NCBI GenBank assembly: GCA_036172455.1
Contig: JAXKVY010000002.1
Location: forward strand, 186,001 to 250,000
Direction of reading: 5' to 3'
Length of the DNA stretch: 64,000 bases
Source of the DNA: Candidatus Izemoplasma sp.
Lineage (GTDB): Bacteria > Bacillota_I > Bacilli_A > Izemoplasmatales > Izemoplasmataceae
The translations under genes and the position numbers were made by a program. Numbering within the stretch: the stretch's first letter is position 1; every line of letters starts with the position of its first letter. Below are positions 24,675 through 33,620 of the stretch, in pieces. The notes beneath the pieces were generated by a model. The model was given only the letters and a program-made list of their open reading frames with translations, was not told the DNA's origin and searched no databases.

Positions 24675-24875
24675 TTACAGATCGAAATCTTCAATCTCAG
24701 TTTTTTCTTCTACAACTGCTTTACCGTTATAATGTCCACATTCTTTACATACGCGGTGAGCTAATTTCATTTCACCACAGTTTGGACAAACGACCATTCC
24801 TGGTACATTCAACTTGTAATGTGTACGACGTTTACGTTTCGCAGTTTTAGAAGTTCTACGAAATGGTACTGCCAT
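24675..24875 (-). CDS. rpmF: Ribosomal protein bL32
   Basis: A 66-residue large-subunit protein. The start [20 protein letters not shown] is typical, and the zinc-ribbon pairs CPNC and CKEC are both present, so this is the zinc-binding form. It lies 13 bases after the yceD stop, the standard yceD-rpmF pair. Confidence 0.97.
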   Translation of the reverse strand: MAVPFRRTSKTAKRKRRTHYKLNVPGMVVCPNCGEMKLAHRVCKECGHYNGKAVVEEKTEIEDFDL

Positions 24876-24888
24876 TTTGTTTCAGCTC

Positions 24889-25356
24889 CTAATTCTTGTT
24901 GTTCTTGAGAGATGCAAATGCCTTGTTTATGGTCTCGTCAGATGATGGAATCTCATCGTTTTCAAAATCAACTTCATCATAAGCGTTATCAGAAACAACC
25001 CTCATTGGCTTCTCCAAGTATATATTAGACCATATTATCGGTAATAAGTCAATAGTAATCCCATTAATTTTTCGAGTTTCGTCATCTTCATAGGTCGTTA
25101 AGACCTCTTCAACCTCAAAATGCATAGGATATTCTATCTCTTTTAGAGTAATTGCACACTGTAATGTCAAGGTACAGTCAATCTCTAATAAGAAGTTGAA
25201 CTCTTCTCCATCATAAATCTCAAAATCACCAGTAACATGGACATCTGATATATCCAAAATATCAGTACCTGCAATATAATCAGTTAAATCAATAGTCTCA
25301 TCAATTGTATTATCAATATTATATTGTTTCATTAATTCAGCGATTGTCCATTTCAC
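24889..25356 (-). CDS. yceD: YceD-family (DUF177) protein
   Basis: A 155-residue protein of the DUF177 family, whose members are encoded beside rpmF and are linked to 23S rRNA accumulation and ribosome assembly. The diagnostic core is the paired-strand region LEIDCTLTLQCAITLKEIEYPM with its two Cys, followed by the acidic tail EVDFENDEIPSSDET. I choose GTG 25356 because GGAGGTGAG lies at the right distance. Divergent from the tmcAL gene, the same arrangement as ylbN-rpmF and ylbM in B. subtilis. Confidence 0.85.
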   Translation of the reverse strand: MKWTIAELMKQYNIDNTIDETIDLTDYIAGTDILDISDVHVTGDFEIYDGEEFNFLLEIDCTLTLQCAITLKEIEYPMHFEVEEVLTTYEDDETRKINGITIDLLPIIWSNIYLEKPMRVVSDNAYDEVDFENDEIPSSDETINKAFASLKNNKN

Positions 25357-25438
25357 AGCACTCACCTCCAAGTGTTAAAAATTATACGATTACTGTGGAA
25401 AAATGTCAAATATACTGTATAATTTAATTGGTGGTTCG

Positions 25439-26593
25439 ATGAAAGCAACTGGAATAATCGTTGAATATAATCCGTTACACAATGGCCATATGTATCATCT
25501 AAATGAAACAAAGAAATTGTTTCCTGATCGATGCACAATTGCGATAATGAGTGGCAACTTCACGCAACGTGGTGAACCAGCAATTGTTGATAAGTTTGCA
25601 CGTACTGAAATGGCCATCAAAGCAGGTGTCGATCTTGTGATTGAGTTACCTTTTGTGTTTACGGTACAGAATGCTGATATTTTCGCTAAGACAAGTGTCC
25701 ATTTACTGGATATGCTTGGTGTCGAAAATATCGTTTTTGGCAGTGAGACCGGTGATATGACAGTTTTAGAAGATATGTTAAAGCAAATGGATTCTAAAAT
25801 TTATCACGATCGCGTTAAATATTTCTTAAAACAAGGAAATAGTTATCCTACAGCTAGTGCTTTAGCAATGGCTGAACAAGGCATTGATAAAGGATTTGAT
25901 GCGCCAAATAATATTTTGGGTCTGCAGTATTTAAAAGCAAAAAAAGCGCTTAATAGTAAGATTACATTCCATACCATCAGACGTCAAACGACAGGGTATT
26001 ATGATAAAATTAAACAAAATGCTTCTATTCAGAGTGCAACAGCTATTAGGGGCCTCATTAAAAATAATGAGTCCTACGAACGGTATGTTCCTAAACCCGT
26101 AAAAAGCATTCTTGACTCACATAAAAGCATTGATTATAACTTTTTTACAGATCATTTTAAGTATTTAATTAATGTGATACCGGTAGAAGATATTGGCAAC
26201 TTATTTAATATGACTGAAGGTATTGAGCATCGGATTAAAAAAATGCGGCATTTCTCCACCACAAGTGAGTTAATTGAACAACTCATCACGCGACGTTATA
26301 CGTATTCTTCGATTAAACGCACCCTTGCGCATTTACTATGTCAAACAAAAGAAACGCTGATTGAGAGTTTCATACCACCCTATCTTCGTGTTCTTGGAAT
26401 GAACAAGGTGGGTAAGGAGTATTTATCACAAATAAAACATGATTTAGAGATTCCTTTAATTACCAATGTTAAAGAAGGTATACACCCGTATTTAGATCAT
26501 GAATTGAAAGTCTCTCGAATTTATTCATTAGCCAGTGATAAAGACGTTTTCAAAATGGAATTTGACCCGACAATTAATTTGTATATTAATTGA
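25439..26593 (+). CDS. tmcAL: tRNA(Met) cytidine acetate ligase
   Basis: A 384-residue nucleotidyltransferase-superfamily protein (YlbM). It activates acetate with ATP and acetylates C34 of elongator tRNA-Met. The N-terminal GIIVEYNPLHNGHMYHL holds the HxGH motif, and AIMSGNFTQRGEPAIVDKFAR is characteristic of this family. I choose the ATG at 25439, four bases after GGTGG; a longer start 12 codons upstream lacks a ribosome site. It ends in TGA. A TATAAT at 25419-25424 may be its -10. Confidence 0.92.
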   Translation: MKATGIIVEYNPLHNGHMYHLNETKKLFPDRCTIAIMSGNFTQRGEPAIVDKFARTEMAIKAGVDLVIELPFVFTVQNADIFAKTSVHLLDMLGVENIVFGSETGDMTVLEDMLKQMDSKIYHDRVKYFLKQGNSYPTASALAMAEQGIDKGFDAPNNILGLQYLKAKKALNSKITFHTIRRQTTGYYDKIKQNASIQSATAIRGLIKNNESYERYVPKPVKSILDSHKSIDYNFFTDHFKYLINVIPVEDIGNLFNMTEGIEHRIKKMRHFSTTSELIEQLITRRYTYSSIKRTLAHLLCQTKETLIESFIPPYLRVLGMNKVGKEYLSQIKHDLEIPLITNVKEGIHPYLDHELKVSRIYSLASDKDVFKMEFDPTINLYIN

Positions 26594-26637
26594 TTTAAAC
26601 TGATAAACCGTTATAATAATTTTTGGGTGATATAAAG

Positions 26638-27627
26638 ATGACTAAAGAAGAATTAAAAAAAGCATTAGGATCGATTACTGACCCCTCTGCGGAAAAAACA
26701 TTAGCAGAAACAAACGGGATTAAGCATATCGATATTGCTGATGATGTTGTAACATTGATTGTTGGTTTAGAAAAAACTGATGATATTTATGTAAAAAGCA
26801 TTAAACGCGATTTAGCCAGAAAGATTAAACTTGATTTAGGATTTAAAGGTGTTAAAGCTGAGTTCCAATTAAATAAATTATCTGACAGCATCTTATCAAG
26901 AGAAGTGAAATATATTGGTATTGCATCAGGTAAAGGTGGCGTTGGAAAATCAACCGTTACTGCCAACTTAGCGTATGCATTAAAACGCTTGGGTAAAAAG
27001 GTTGGAATTATTGATGCTGATATTTATGGTAGTAGTATTCCTACCTTATTAGATATGCCAATTAAAACACCACGTAGTACAAAAGATGAAAAAATCATCC
27101 CTTTTATTGTGGATGATATCGAAGTTATTTCGACAGCATTTTTCTTACCTCAGAACAAACCACTCATGTGGCGCGGTCCGATGTTAGGAAAAATGTTAAA
27201 CCACTTCTTTTATGATGTGCTCTGGGCAGATGATATTGAATATATCTTAGTCGACTTACCACCGGGTACAGGCGATGTCGCAATGGATATTCAAAAACTG
27301 ATTCCAGCATGTGAAATGATTATCGTAACAACTCCACATCCAAGTGCGTCTTTCATTGCTGTTAAGGCTGGTTTTGCAGCAAAAGAATTGAAACATGAGT
27401 TATTAGGTGTTGTGGAAAACATGACACAATTAGTTCATAAAGGCGAAAAATTAAAAATCTTTGGTGAAGGTGGCGGTGAAGAAGTCGCGAATAAACTCGA
27501 CACTGAATTACTCGCTCAAATAGAAATTGGACAACCAAAAGATCACAGAACTATTTTTGATGTTAAAGAAGATATTGGTGTAAGCTATTTAGGCCTAGCC
27601 AATAAGGTATTAAAAGCGAACAAATAA
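26638..27627 (+). CDS. Mrp/NBP35-family P-loop ATPase without the CXXC motif
   Basis: A 329-residue protein: an N-terminal DUF59 domain (residues 1-85), then the deviant Walker A loop ASGKGGVGKST (about 100-110) and the switch DLPPGTGD. Mrp proteins carry or insert Fe-S clusters through a CXXC near VVENM; here the segment reads VVENMTQLVHKGEKLKIFGEGG with no Cys, and the only Cys in the protein is in LIPACEMI. So bridging Fe-S binding in the usual way is unlikely, and it may act more like SalA-type regulators. ATG 26638 has GGGTGAT upstream. It follows tmcAL by 44 bases. Confidence 0.85.
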   Translation: MTKEELKKALGSITDPSAEKTLAETNGIKHIDIADDVVTLIVGLEKTDDIYVKSIKRDLARKIKLDLGFKGVKAEFQLNKLSDSILSREVKYIGIASGKGGVGKSTVTANLAYALKRLGKKVGIIDADIYGSSIPTLLDMPIKTPRSTKDEKIIPFIVDDIEVISTAFFLPQNKPLMWRGPMLGKMLNHFFYDVLWADDIEYILVDLPPGTGDVAMDIQKLIPACEMIIVTTPHPSASFIAVKAGFAAKELKHELLGVVENMTQLVHKGEKLKIFGEGGGEEVANKLDTELLAQIEIGQPKDHRTIFDVKEDIGVSYLGLANKVLKANK

Positions 27628-27636
27628 CTAGATATT

Positions 27637-27673
27637 AAAAGCAAATTATGCAATCTAGGCATAATTTGCTTTT
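27637..27673. terminator. Bidirectional terminator
   Basis: Perfect long stem AAAAGCAAATTATGC / GCATAATTTGCTTTT between mrp and the MATE gene. Confidence 0.9.
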
Positions 27674-29061
27674 TTCTTTAAAATATGCATTTCATATAAA
27701 AACATTGCTAGAGCGAGTAATCCTGATAATATATCAGCAACAAAGAACGTATACCATAGGCCTTGAAGTTCAAAGAAATAGGTGAATAGGAAGACTAGCG
27801 GGACAAACAAGATAAACTGTCGTGATAAGGCAACAAACATTGCCCGTTTAGCATACCCAAAAGATTGATAGATACTCGACATTAATATTTGGAAACTGAC
27901 AAGTGAAAATCCAATCGAAATAATTTTCATGGTGTTAGATCCATAATGAATAAAGAAATCATTACTATCTGAATTAAAGAGTGTAAAGATATAAGGTGCG
28001 AATAGTTGGACGGCAATAAATGTTATTGTGAAGTAAGCAAGCAATATTTTAGCTGCAAACTTGCTTACATCAATTAATCTTCGATAGTTTTTAGCACCAT
28101 AATTGTATCCAGCAATCGGTGCTAAGCCTTGGACTAATCCAAAGGCAGGCATAAATAAGAATAAGATAATCCGATTGATTACACCAAAAATAGATACGTA
28201 TATCGCATGATCACCGCTTGTATATTGCTCAATCATTATAAAGATAAATATCGTTAGAAAAGCCCCTATGGCATTTCTCAAAAACGTTGGGACACCCACT
28301 AAGAAAATCTCTTTCATTATTGTAAAGTTAAATACAACAAGTTTTTTTAAATTGATGTATAGTACCGAATCAGGTCTAAATGTCATAAGAAAAATATAGA
28401 AAAAGCGGACTACTTGAGCAATGACGGTTGCGATTGCAGCCCCTTTTACACCAAGTCCTAAAGTGGGGAAGTTCAGTCCGAAAATCACGAGTTCATCAAA
28501 AATGAAAAAGGGGTCTAATATAATATTCAATCCAGCACCAATGACCATTGAGTACATAGCAACACGTACACGACCTTCAGCGCGCGTAAGATTGTTTAGA
28601 ACCATTGATAAGGTTAAGGGAACCAGCCCAAGTAAAACAATCGATAAATAGTCTTTAGCATACCCTATGTTGGATTCAGTTGCTCTAAAGAATAGTAATA
28701 ACTCATCAATGAAAATAAAGCCTAATATGGTCAGTGTTGATGCCAGGATAATATTAACTCGCAATGCTGTATTGACAGTTACATTCATCGTATCTTCATC
28801 ATTACGACCGTAAGCTCTAGAAAAGACACTAGCGCTCCCGACTCCAATCATAAGTCCGGCAGACATTATAATCATTTGTACAGGAAACGCAAGCGATAGT
28901 GCACCAATAGCTATTTCACCAACACCACGACCAACAAATATTGTATCAGCTAAATTGTATAATGCGTTAATCATCATTCCAAGTGTTGCTGGAATAGCTA
29001 ATGATATTAATAATTTATGGATATTCTTATTACCTAATTGTTTTGATTTTTCCGTTTGCAT
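27655..29061 (-). CDS. MATE-family efflux pump
   Basis: A 468-residue protein with twelve membrane segments in two similar halves, of the multidrug and toxin extrusion family (DinF/NorM-like). Typical stretches are ALYNLADTIFVGRGVGEIAIGALSLAFP in the first half and INRIILFLFMPAFGLVQGLAPI (with GYNYGAKN) in the second. Members export cationic drugs in exchange for Na+ or H+. I choose the ATG at 29061 after GAGGTGACC. The HTH-TPR regulator gene lies upstream on the same strand, 57 bases away, so both could be transcribed together. Confidence 0.92.
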   Translation of the reverse strand: MQTEKSKQLGNKNIHKLLISLAIPATLGMMINALYNLADTIFVGRGVGEIAIGALSLAFPVQMIIMSAGLMIGVGSASVFSRAYGRNDEDTMNVTVNTALRVNIILASTLTILGFIFIDELLLFFRATESNIGYAKDYLSIVLLGLVPLTLSMVLNNLTRAEGRVRVAMYSMVIGAGLNIILDPFFIFDELVIFGLNFPTLGLGVKGAAIATVIAQVVRFFYIFLMTFRPDSVLYINLKKLVVFNFTIMKEIFLVGVPTFLRNAIGAFLTIFIFIMIEQYTSGDHAIYVSIFGVINRIILFLFMPAFGLVQGLAPIAGYNYGAKNYRRLIDVSKFAAKILLAYFTITFIAVQLFAPYIFTLFNSDSNDFFIHYGSNTMKIISIGFSLVSFQILMSSIYQSFGYAKRAMFVALSRQFILFVPLVFLFTYFFELQGLWYTFFVADILSGLLALAMFLYEMHILKKKANYA

Positions 29062-29117
29062 TACGGTCACCTCAGTCGAACCAATTATAATGCATTAGGA
29101 AAATTCTGACAAGTTAT

Positions 29118-30383
29118 TTAACCCAATAAATCTTGCGTCTTTTTCAATTCCTTTTCATATTTCCGTAAATAGGTTAATCCTTCTTTATATCGATGTGTCT
29201 CATAACAAATGTCGATAATTTCATCGATGTAATATTTGAGTTTGTGAATATTCTCTGTTTTGATTGAAAATGGAATCGCTATATCTCGCAAATACTCTTT
29301 TTTATCATTTAAATAAGCAGTTAAATAATGCCAATGAATTTTGTGATGCATTTCTTCTTGGGTCGGATGATAGTCTTTTAAAATCATTTTAACATGCTTG
29401 ATCATATCAAAATCATCTTCAATGTAGAAGATTTCATACATTAAGACCATTTTACGAAAAAAATGTTTGGATTCATCGGTAATACCTTTTAAAACAAGTA
29501 ACGCTTTTTGATATTTCTTAAGCTTAAAATATATTTCAGCTTCTAAAATATGATAGGTATCGATATTATCAATTTGAACAATACCTTTTTTTAGTTGCAT
29601 CAAAAGTTTTAAAGCCAAATCAGGATGTTCATTAGTAATCTGTATCACTTTCTCAATACCCATGCGTATCATTCTTTTCATGGCATTATAGTGCTGAAAG
29701 TAGAACAATGCTTTTTTGTAATCTTCTTGCGCAGAATATGACATGAGTAATCGATTCTTGATGTAATATTTAATCTCATATAACATGGCCGTTATATATT
29801 CGTTATCTGTGATAATTTCATCACTGATGAGTAAAAGTTCTAATGCCGTACGGTAAAGATTTTTCTTCATATAATAATGTGATGCCAAAAGCAAATAGAA
29901 TTTCAACTCTAAATTTGTCATATTTCCCACTAATTCTTCTAACATCATGACGAAGGCTGAATGATTTTCATCATTAAAATAGATATAATAAGCTAACTTA
30001 ACTAAGTTAATCATCTTATCATGTTTGATGTCTTCAATATCTTGATAGATTTGATGAATACAGTCATCTTGTTCATAAAAGAAAGCTTCGATAATTTGAC
30101 CTAAATACTGTTTATGTTGCTTACTTTTAACATAGATTTCATCATCAATCTCTAATCTATTCATGATCTCATTAACATAATAGTCACTTGGTATGATTTG
30201 GTTATTTTCAATCTTAGATAAATAACTGATACTACAAATCCCTTTCGCTACGTCATCTTGCGTTAGGTTTTGTTTCTTACGTGTTTTTTTAAGAAAACTT
30301 CCAATATCTTTAAAATCATTCTCATATAATTCTTGATGTTGCCGTTTTTTGATAACTGTTCTCATTCTTCGTATACTCATCAT
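29118..30383 (-). CDS. HTH-TPR regulator (RRNPP-like), copy 3
   Basis: A 421-residue protein with a classic XRE-type HTH at about residues 25-80 (IGSFLKKTRKKQNLTQDDVA, then GICSISYLSKIENN) and a long TPR-like helical region (for example YRTALELLLISDEIIT and YQKALLVLKGITDES). The GICS-x-S-x-LSKIE motif is shared with PlcR/Rgg regulators. AAGGAG precedes the ATG. It is longer than the pair near 13 kb. I searched both flanks by eye for a small exported peptide and found none. A cre-like 14-mer lies 53-66 bases upstream of the start. It might control the MATE pump downstream. Confidence 0.8.
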   Translation of the reverse strand: MMSIRRMRTVIKKRQHQELYENDFKDIGSFLKKTRKKQNLTQDDVAKGICSISYLSKIENNQIIPSDYYVNEIMNRLEIDDEIYVKSKQHKQYLGQIIEAFFYEQDDCIHQIYQDIEDIKHDKMINLVKLAYYIYFNDENHSAFVMMLEELVGNMTNLELKFYLLLASHYYMKKNLYRTALELLLISDEIITDNEYITAMLYEIKYYIKNRLLMSYSAQEDYKKALFYFQHYNAMKRMIRMGIEKVIQITNEHPDLALKLLMQLKKGIVQIDNIDTYHILEAEIYFKLKKYQKALLVLKGITDESKHFFRKMVLMYEIFYIEDDFDMIKHVKMILKDYHPTQEEMHHKIHWHYLTAYLNDKKEYLRDIAIPFSIKTENIHKLKYYIDEIIDICYETHRYKEGLTYLRKYEKELKKTQDLLG

Positions 30384-30435
30384 GCTCGCTCCTTATCTTG
30401 TGTTTTGTCACCGATACCATTTTACCATTAAATAA

Positions 30436-30449
30436 AAACGCTTTCTCAA
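30436..30449. promoter_or_regulatory. cre-like site upstream of HTH-TPR copy 3
   Basis: AAACGCTTTCTCAA, identical over 14 bases to the site upstream of gap; on the minus strand it matches the CcpA consensus at 12 of 14 positions. Confidence 0.45.
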
Positions 30450-30492
30450 TAATTTTATTGAAAAAAACCGTGACTTTTTAAACTTGACAATA

Positions 30493-30527
30493 AAAGACCA
30501 CATTCCAACGGAAATGTGGTCTTTTAG
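30493..30527 (-). terminator. Terminator of nth
   Basis: Long stem AAAAGACCACATT / AATGTGGTCTTTT; symmetrical, so it can work both ways. Confidence 0.85.
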
Positions 30528-30582
30528 AACAATTTTATCAAATATAGTTTATCCTGGGTTTCGTAAAAGTGACAAAAATGTC

Positions 30583-31206
30583 TTAAATGTGTGGGTATCT
30601 ACACGGGTCTTTTAAAGGACATTGATCACAGTTTGGGTTACGTGATGTACAATGGTATCGACCAAAGAAAATCATTTTATGATGCATATCACTCCATCTA
30701 TCTTTTGGGAGTTTACGCATAAGTTTTTCTTCAACTTTTTTAACTGAATCATTTTGATAGGCTAATTTAAGGCGTTTAGCAACCCGGTTAACATGGGTGT
30801 CCACTGCTATTCTTGGCACATCAAACCAGACACTTAATACAACATTGGCTGTTTTGCGCCCAACCCCCGGTAAACGCTCTAATTCTTTTTGACTGGAAGG
30901 GACTTTTCCATCAAACTCATCAATTAACTGCTTCGCCATCTTCTTCACATTTTTAGCTTTATTTCTATAAAGTCCTATTTGTTTAATATCCTCCATAAGT
31001 TCCTCAAGATTAGCGTTCGCAAAGTCTTCTACAGAGGTGTATTTTTTAAATAATGAATCTGTGAGTTTATTCACAGATTCATCGGTTGTTTGTGCACTCA
31101 ACATGACCGCAACTAATAATTCTAAACTGTTGGTATGATTAAGTTCACACTCAGCATTGGGAAACATGTTGTCTAATTCTTGGATAATTTTTTTTACTCT
31201 GTCCAT
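30583..31206 (-). CDS. nth: Endonuclease III
   Basis: A 207-residue base-excision repair enzyme that removes oxidised pyrimidines and cuts the abasic site. The helix-hairpin-helix LPGVGRKTANVVLSV is followed by the catalytic Asp in IAVDTHVNRVAKRL, and the catalytic Lys belongs to the HHH. The C-terminal cluster CTSRNPNCDQCPLKDPC has the four Cys of the [4Fe-4S] site with C-x6-C-x2-C-x5-C spacing. Its start overlaps the end of dnaD by 13 bases, the classic dnaD-nth pair of Firmicutes. Confidence 0.96.
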   Translation of the reverse strand: MDRVKKIIQELDNMFPNAECELNHTNSLELLVAVMLSAQTTDESVNKLTDSLFKKYTSVEDFANANLEELMEDIKQIGLYRNKAKNVKKMAKQLIDEFDGKVPSSQKELERLPGVGRKTANVVLSVWFDVPRIAVDTHVNRVAKRLKLAYQNDSVKKVEEKLMRKLPKDRWSDMHHKMIFFGRYHCTSRNPNCDQCPLKDPCRYPHI

Positions 31207-31826
31207 ATCTTTTTCAAATCCTCAATTAACGTCGTTTGGTTATATTTTTCTTCTGGTTCTTCTTGTTTTAATAAAATGCCATCGACATATTTAATAGATA
31301 ACTTCTTTTGCTTTGACGCTTCAAATAAGGCGTCTTTAATTTGATCAACAGTATAATGGTCTTCGTTTAACCATTTTGTAATAGTTTGAATATCAAGTAC
31401 ACCTAGGGGTTTCTTAAACTCTTCTTCGAACAACTCTACCAGTTCTTTTTCTTGAGATTGACGGGGTACAAGTGTATCGTCTTGTTTGCTTTTAAACTCT
31501 TCTTTAAGAATGCTTTCAATTAAAAAGTCAAGATTAAAAACTTCTGTTTCTTTTCCATTACCATTCTTTTTAAGTTCAATTTTAACAAATCCTCGATCGA
31601 TTAATTTATCTAACCGTCTTTGTGTTGTTGGTGAGGTTATGCTAAGCATATCAGATAATTTTTTAGGATGTATAAAGGTTATATTCTTTTGCAATAGATA
31701 ATGTAATTTAATTAAAATAACAGCATCAGTTTCGTCTAAATCTAGCGTATAATAGTTATTTAACACTAACTCAGAAAAATCGATGATGTTTTTTTGTATG
31801 AGTTTTTTTAACCGTTCTAATTCCAT
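31194..31826 (-). CDS. dnaD: Primosome protein DnaD
   Basis: A 210-residue protein with an N-terminal winged-helix domain (about residues 1-105, including LSDMLSITSPTTQRRLDKLIDRGFV) and a C-terminal DnaB_2/DDBH2 domain (about 125-195, FEEEFKKPLGVLDIQTITKWL). It helps load the replicative helicase with DnaB and DnaI. The asnS gene that often precedes dnaD is absent. Coupled to nth. Confidence 0.9.
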   Translation of the reverse strand: MELERLKKLIQKNIIDFSELVLNNYYTLDLDETDAVILIKLHYLLQKNITFIHPKKLSDMLSITSPTTQRRLDKLIDRGFVKIELKKNGNGKETEVFNLDFLIESILKEEFKSKQDDTLVPRQSQEKELVELFEEEFKKPLGVLDIQTITKWLNEDHYTVDQIKDALFEASKQKKLSIKYVDGILLKQEEPEEKYNQTTLIEDLKKIWTE

Positions 31827-31887
31827 AGGTGACCCCCAAATCTCTCTTCAATTCTGGAATTATATTATACCATAGAAAAGATAAAAA

Positions 31888-31915
31888 AAAAGGTCATTAT
31901 AAGAATAACCTTTTA
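31888..31915 (-). terminator. Terminator of rnc
   Basis: Hairpin AAAAGGT-ATT / AAT-AACCTTTT with a run of T on the minus strand. Confidence 0.7.
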
Positions 31916-32593
31916 AAATTTCATTGACCGAACAGCAAGTTTTTTTAAGGCTGTTTCAGCAGCATGTTGCTCAGATTCTTTTTTGGTTTTGCCGCTACCT
32001 TCACCCATTAGGATATCATCCATATACACCCGGGTTACAAATGTTTTGTCATGAGATGGTCCTTTTTCATCGACCACCTTATATTCTAAAGAGCGTTTGT
32101 CCGATTGGACTAATTCTTGTAAATAAGATTTATAATCTACGAAATTATCTACATCATCTGATTCAATTGTTGGAACAACGACTTTATCAAATACTTTTCT
32201 GACTTCTTCTAACCCTTTGTCTAAGTATATTGCTCCAACAAATGCTTCAAATGCATCGGCTTGTAATGCACTTCGATCACGTCCACCACTCATTTCTTCA
32301 CCTTTACCAAGTAATAAATAATCTTTTAGATGGCATTTCTTCGCATATTCTACTAAGGCTGATTCACAAACATTTTTAGCTCGAATTTTGGTTAATTCAC
32401 CTTCTTGAAACTTAGGATATTTTGCATACAGATATTCTCCCATTAAGACATCTAAAACAGCATCACCCATATACTCCAATCGTTCATTACTTTCAACATT
32501 ATGCTCATTCGCATAGGATGAATGGGTCAATGCTGTTCTTAGAAGGGTGTCATTATTAAATGATAACTCAAAAAATTTTTCTAACTCATTCAT
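31913..32593 (-). CDS. rnc: Ribonuclease III
   Basis: A 226-residue double-strand RNA endonuclease for rRNA and mRNA processing. The signature NERLEYMGDAVLDVLMGEYL holds catalytic Glu and Asp residues, the second acidic site is in ADAFEAFVGAIYLD, and a double-stranded RNA binding domain fills the last 70 residues (YKSYLQELVQ to TALKKLA). I choose ATG 32593, six bases after AAGGTG. Its start overlaps plsX by eight bases. The smc and ftsY genes that commonly follow rnc are not here. Confidence 0.96.
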   Translation of the reverse strand: MNELEKFFELSFNNDTLLRTALTHSSYANEHNVESNERLEYMGDAVLDVLMGEYLYAKYPKFQEGELTKIRAKNVCESALVEYAKKCHLKDYLLLGKGEEMSGGRDRSALQADAFEAFVGAIYLDKGLEEVRKVFDKVVVPTIESDDVDNFVDYKSYLQELVQSDKRSLEYKVVDEKGPSHDKTFVTRVYMDDILMGEGSGKTKKESEQHAAETALKKLAVRSMKF

Positions 32594-33587
32594 TTTTTTC
32601 ACCTTCTAACACAGCTTCTACTTTTTTTGGTACTTCTTGCCGGATAATGGACGCAGCTTGTCTAATCCCATTATAAAATCCCTTCTTTTTGGATGCTCCT
32701 TGAGCTTTCACAACAACACCGCGTAGGCCATAAATCATAGCGCCACCGATTTCATCTGCGGCCATACGTTGTTTAAACCGTTTTAAGTTAGGCATTGAAA
32801 ACAATAATCCAAGTTTTCCTAAAATCCCTCTTTTTAATTCTTGTTTAAGCATTTTACCCATACCTTTTGCGGTACCTTCAATGGTTTTCATGACTATATT
32901 AGCCGTAAACCCATCACTAATTAAAATATCACACGGTGGATCAAGCACTTGCTTAGGTTCAACATTTCCTACAAAATTAAGATGCTTATTCTCTTGTAAA
33001 AGTCGATATGCTTCTTGATCAAGTTCGCGTCCTTTACCAACTTCTGTTCCGATATTGATTAACCCCACTTTTGGATTGTCAACACCTAAAATTTCTTTTG
33101 CATATATATGTGCATAGTGTGCTTGTTGGACCATATATTCAGGCTTAATGTCAATGTTTGCTCCAGAATCAATGAGAATGATATTTCTTCTATCGACTGT
33201 TGGAATTAATGGCGCGATCGCGGTTCTTCGCATACTTTTCATCCGGCCGACTAATATATGAGCCCCAGCGATTAACGCTTGCGTTGCCCCACTACTCACA
33301 ATCCCATCATTTTCTTTTTTACGGACACTGGTAAGTGCCATTGCCATTGAACTTTTTCGGTTACTTCGAATGGCTCTAATCGGATCTTTTTCCCCCATAT
33401 CAATGACACCCTCAGTTTGAACGATTGTAATACGCTCATCATTTGTTAGGTATTTTCTAATTTCTGTTTCGTCACCATAAAGTGTACACTCAATATCCGG
33501 AATATGCTTAATCGCAAGCATTGTCCCTTCTACTTGTTCTTTCGGTGCAAAGTCCCCACCCATGGCGTCTATTGCTATTTTTATCAT
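32586..33587 (-). CDS. plsX: Phosphate acyltransferase PlsX
   Basis: A 333-residue enzyme that makes acyl-phosphate from acyl-ACP, the donor for PlsY in phospholipid synthesis; with FakA, it also links exogenous fatty acids to ACP. The start IKIAIDAMGGDFAP is characteristic, as are SSGATQALIAGAHIL and ILISDGFTANIVMK. I choose ATG 33587 after GAGGTGAC. In B. subtilis plsX is followed by fabD-fabG-acpP before rnc; here it abuts rnc directly. Confidence 0.96.
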   Translation of the reverse strand: MIKIAIDAMGGDFAPKEQVEGTMLAIKHIPDIECTLYGDETEIRKYLTNDERITIVQTEGVIDMGEKDPIRAIRSNRKSSMAMALTSVRKKENDGIVSSGATQALIAGAHILVGRMKSMRRTAIAPLIPTVDRRNIILIDSGANIDIKPEYMVQQAHYAHIYAKEILGVDNPKVGLINIGTEVGKGRELDQEAYRLLQENKHLNFVGNVEPKQVLDPPCDILISDGFTANIVMKTIEGTAKGMGKMLKQELKRGILGKLGLLFSMPNLKRFKQRMAADEIGGAMIYGLRGVVVKAQGASKKKGFYNGIRQAASIIRQEVPKKVEAVLEGEKNE

Positions 33588-33620
33588 ATATGTCACCTCA
33601 AAATGTATTATAACATAATT

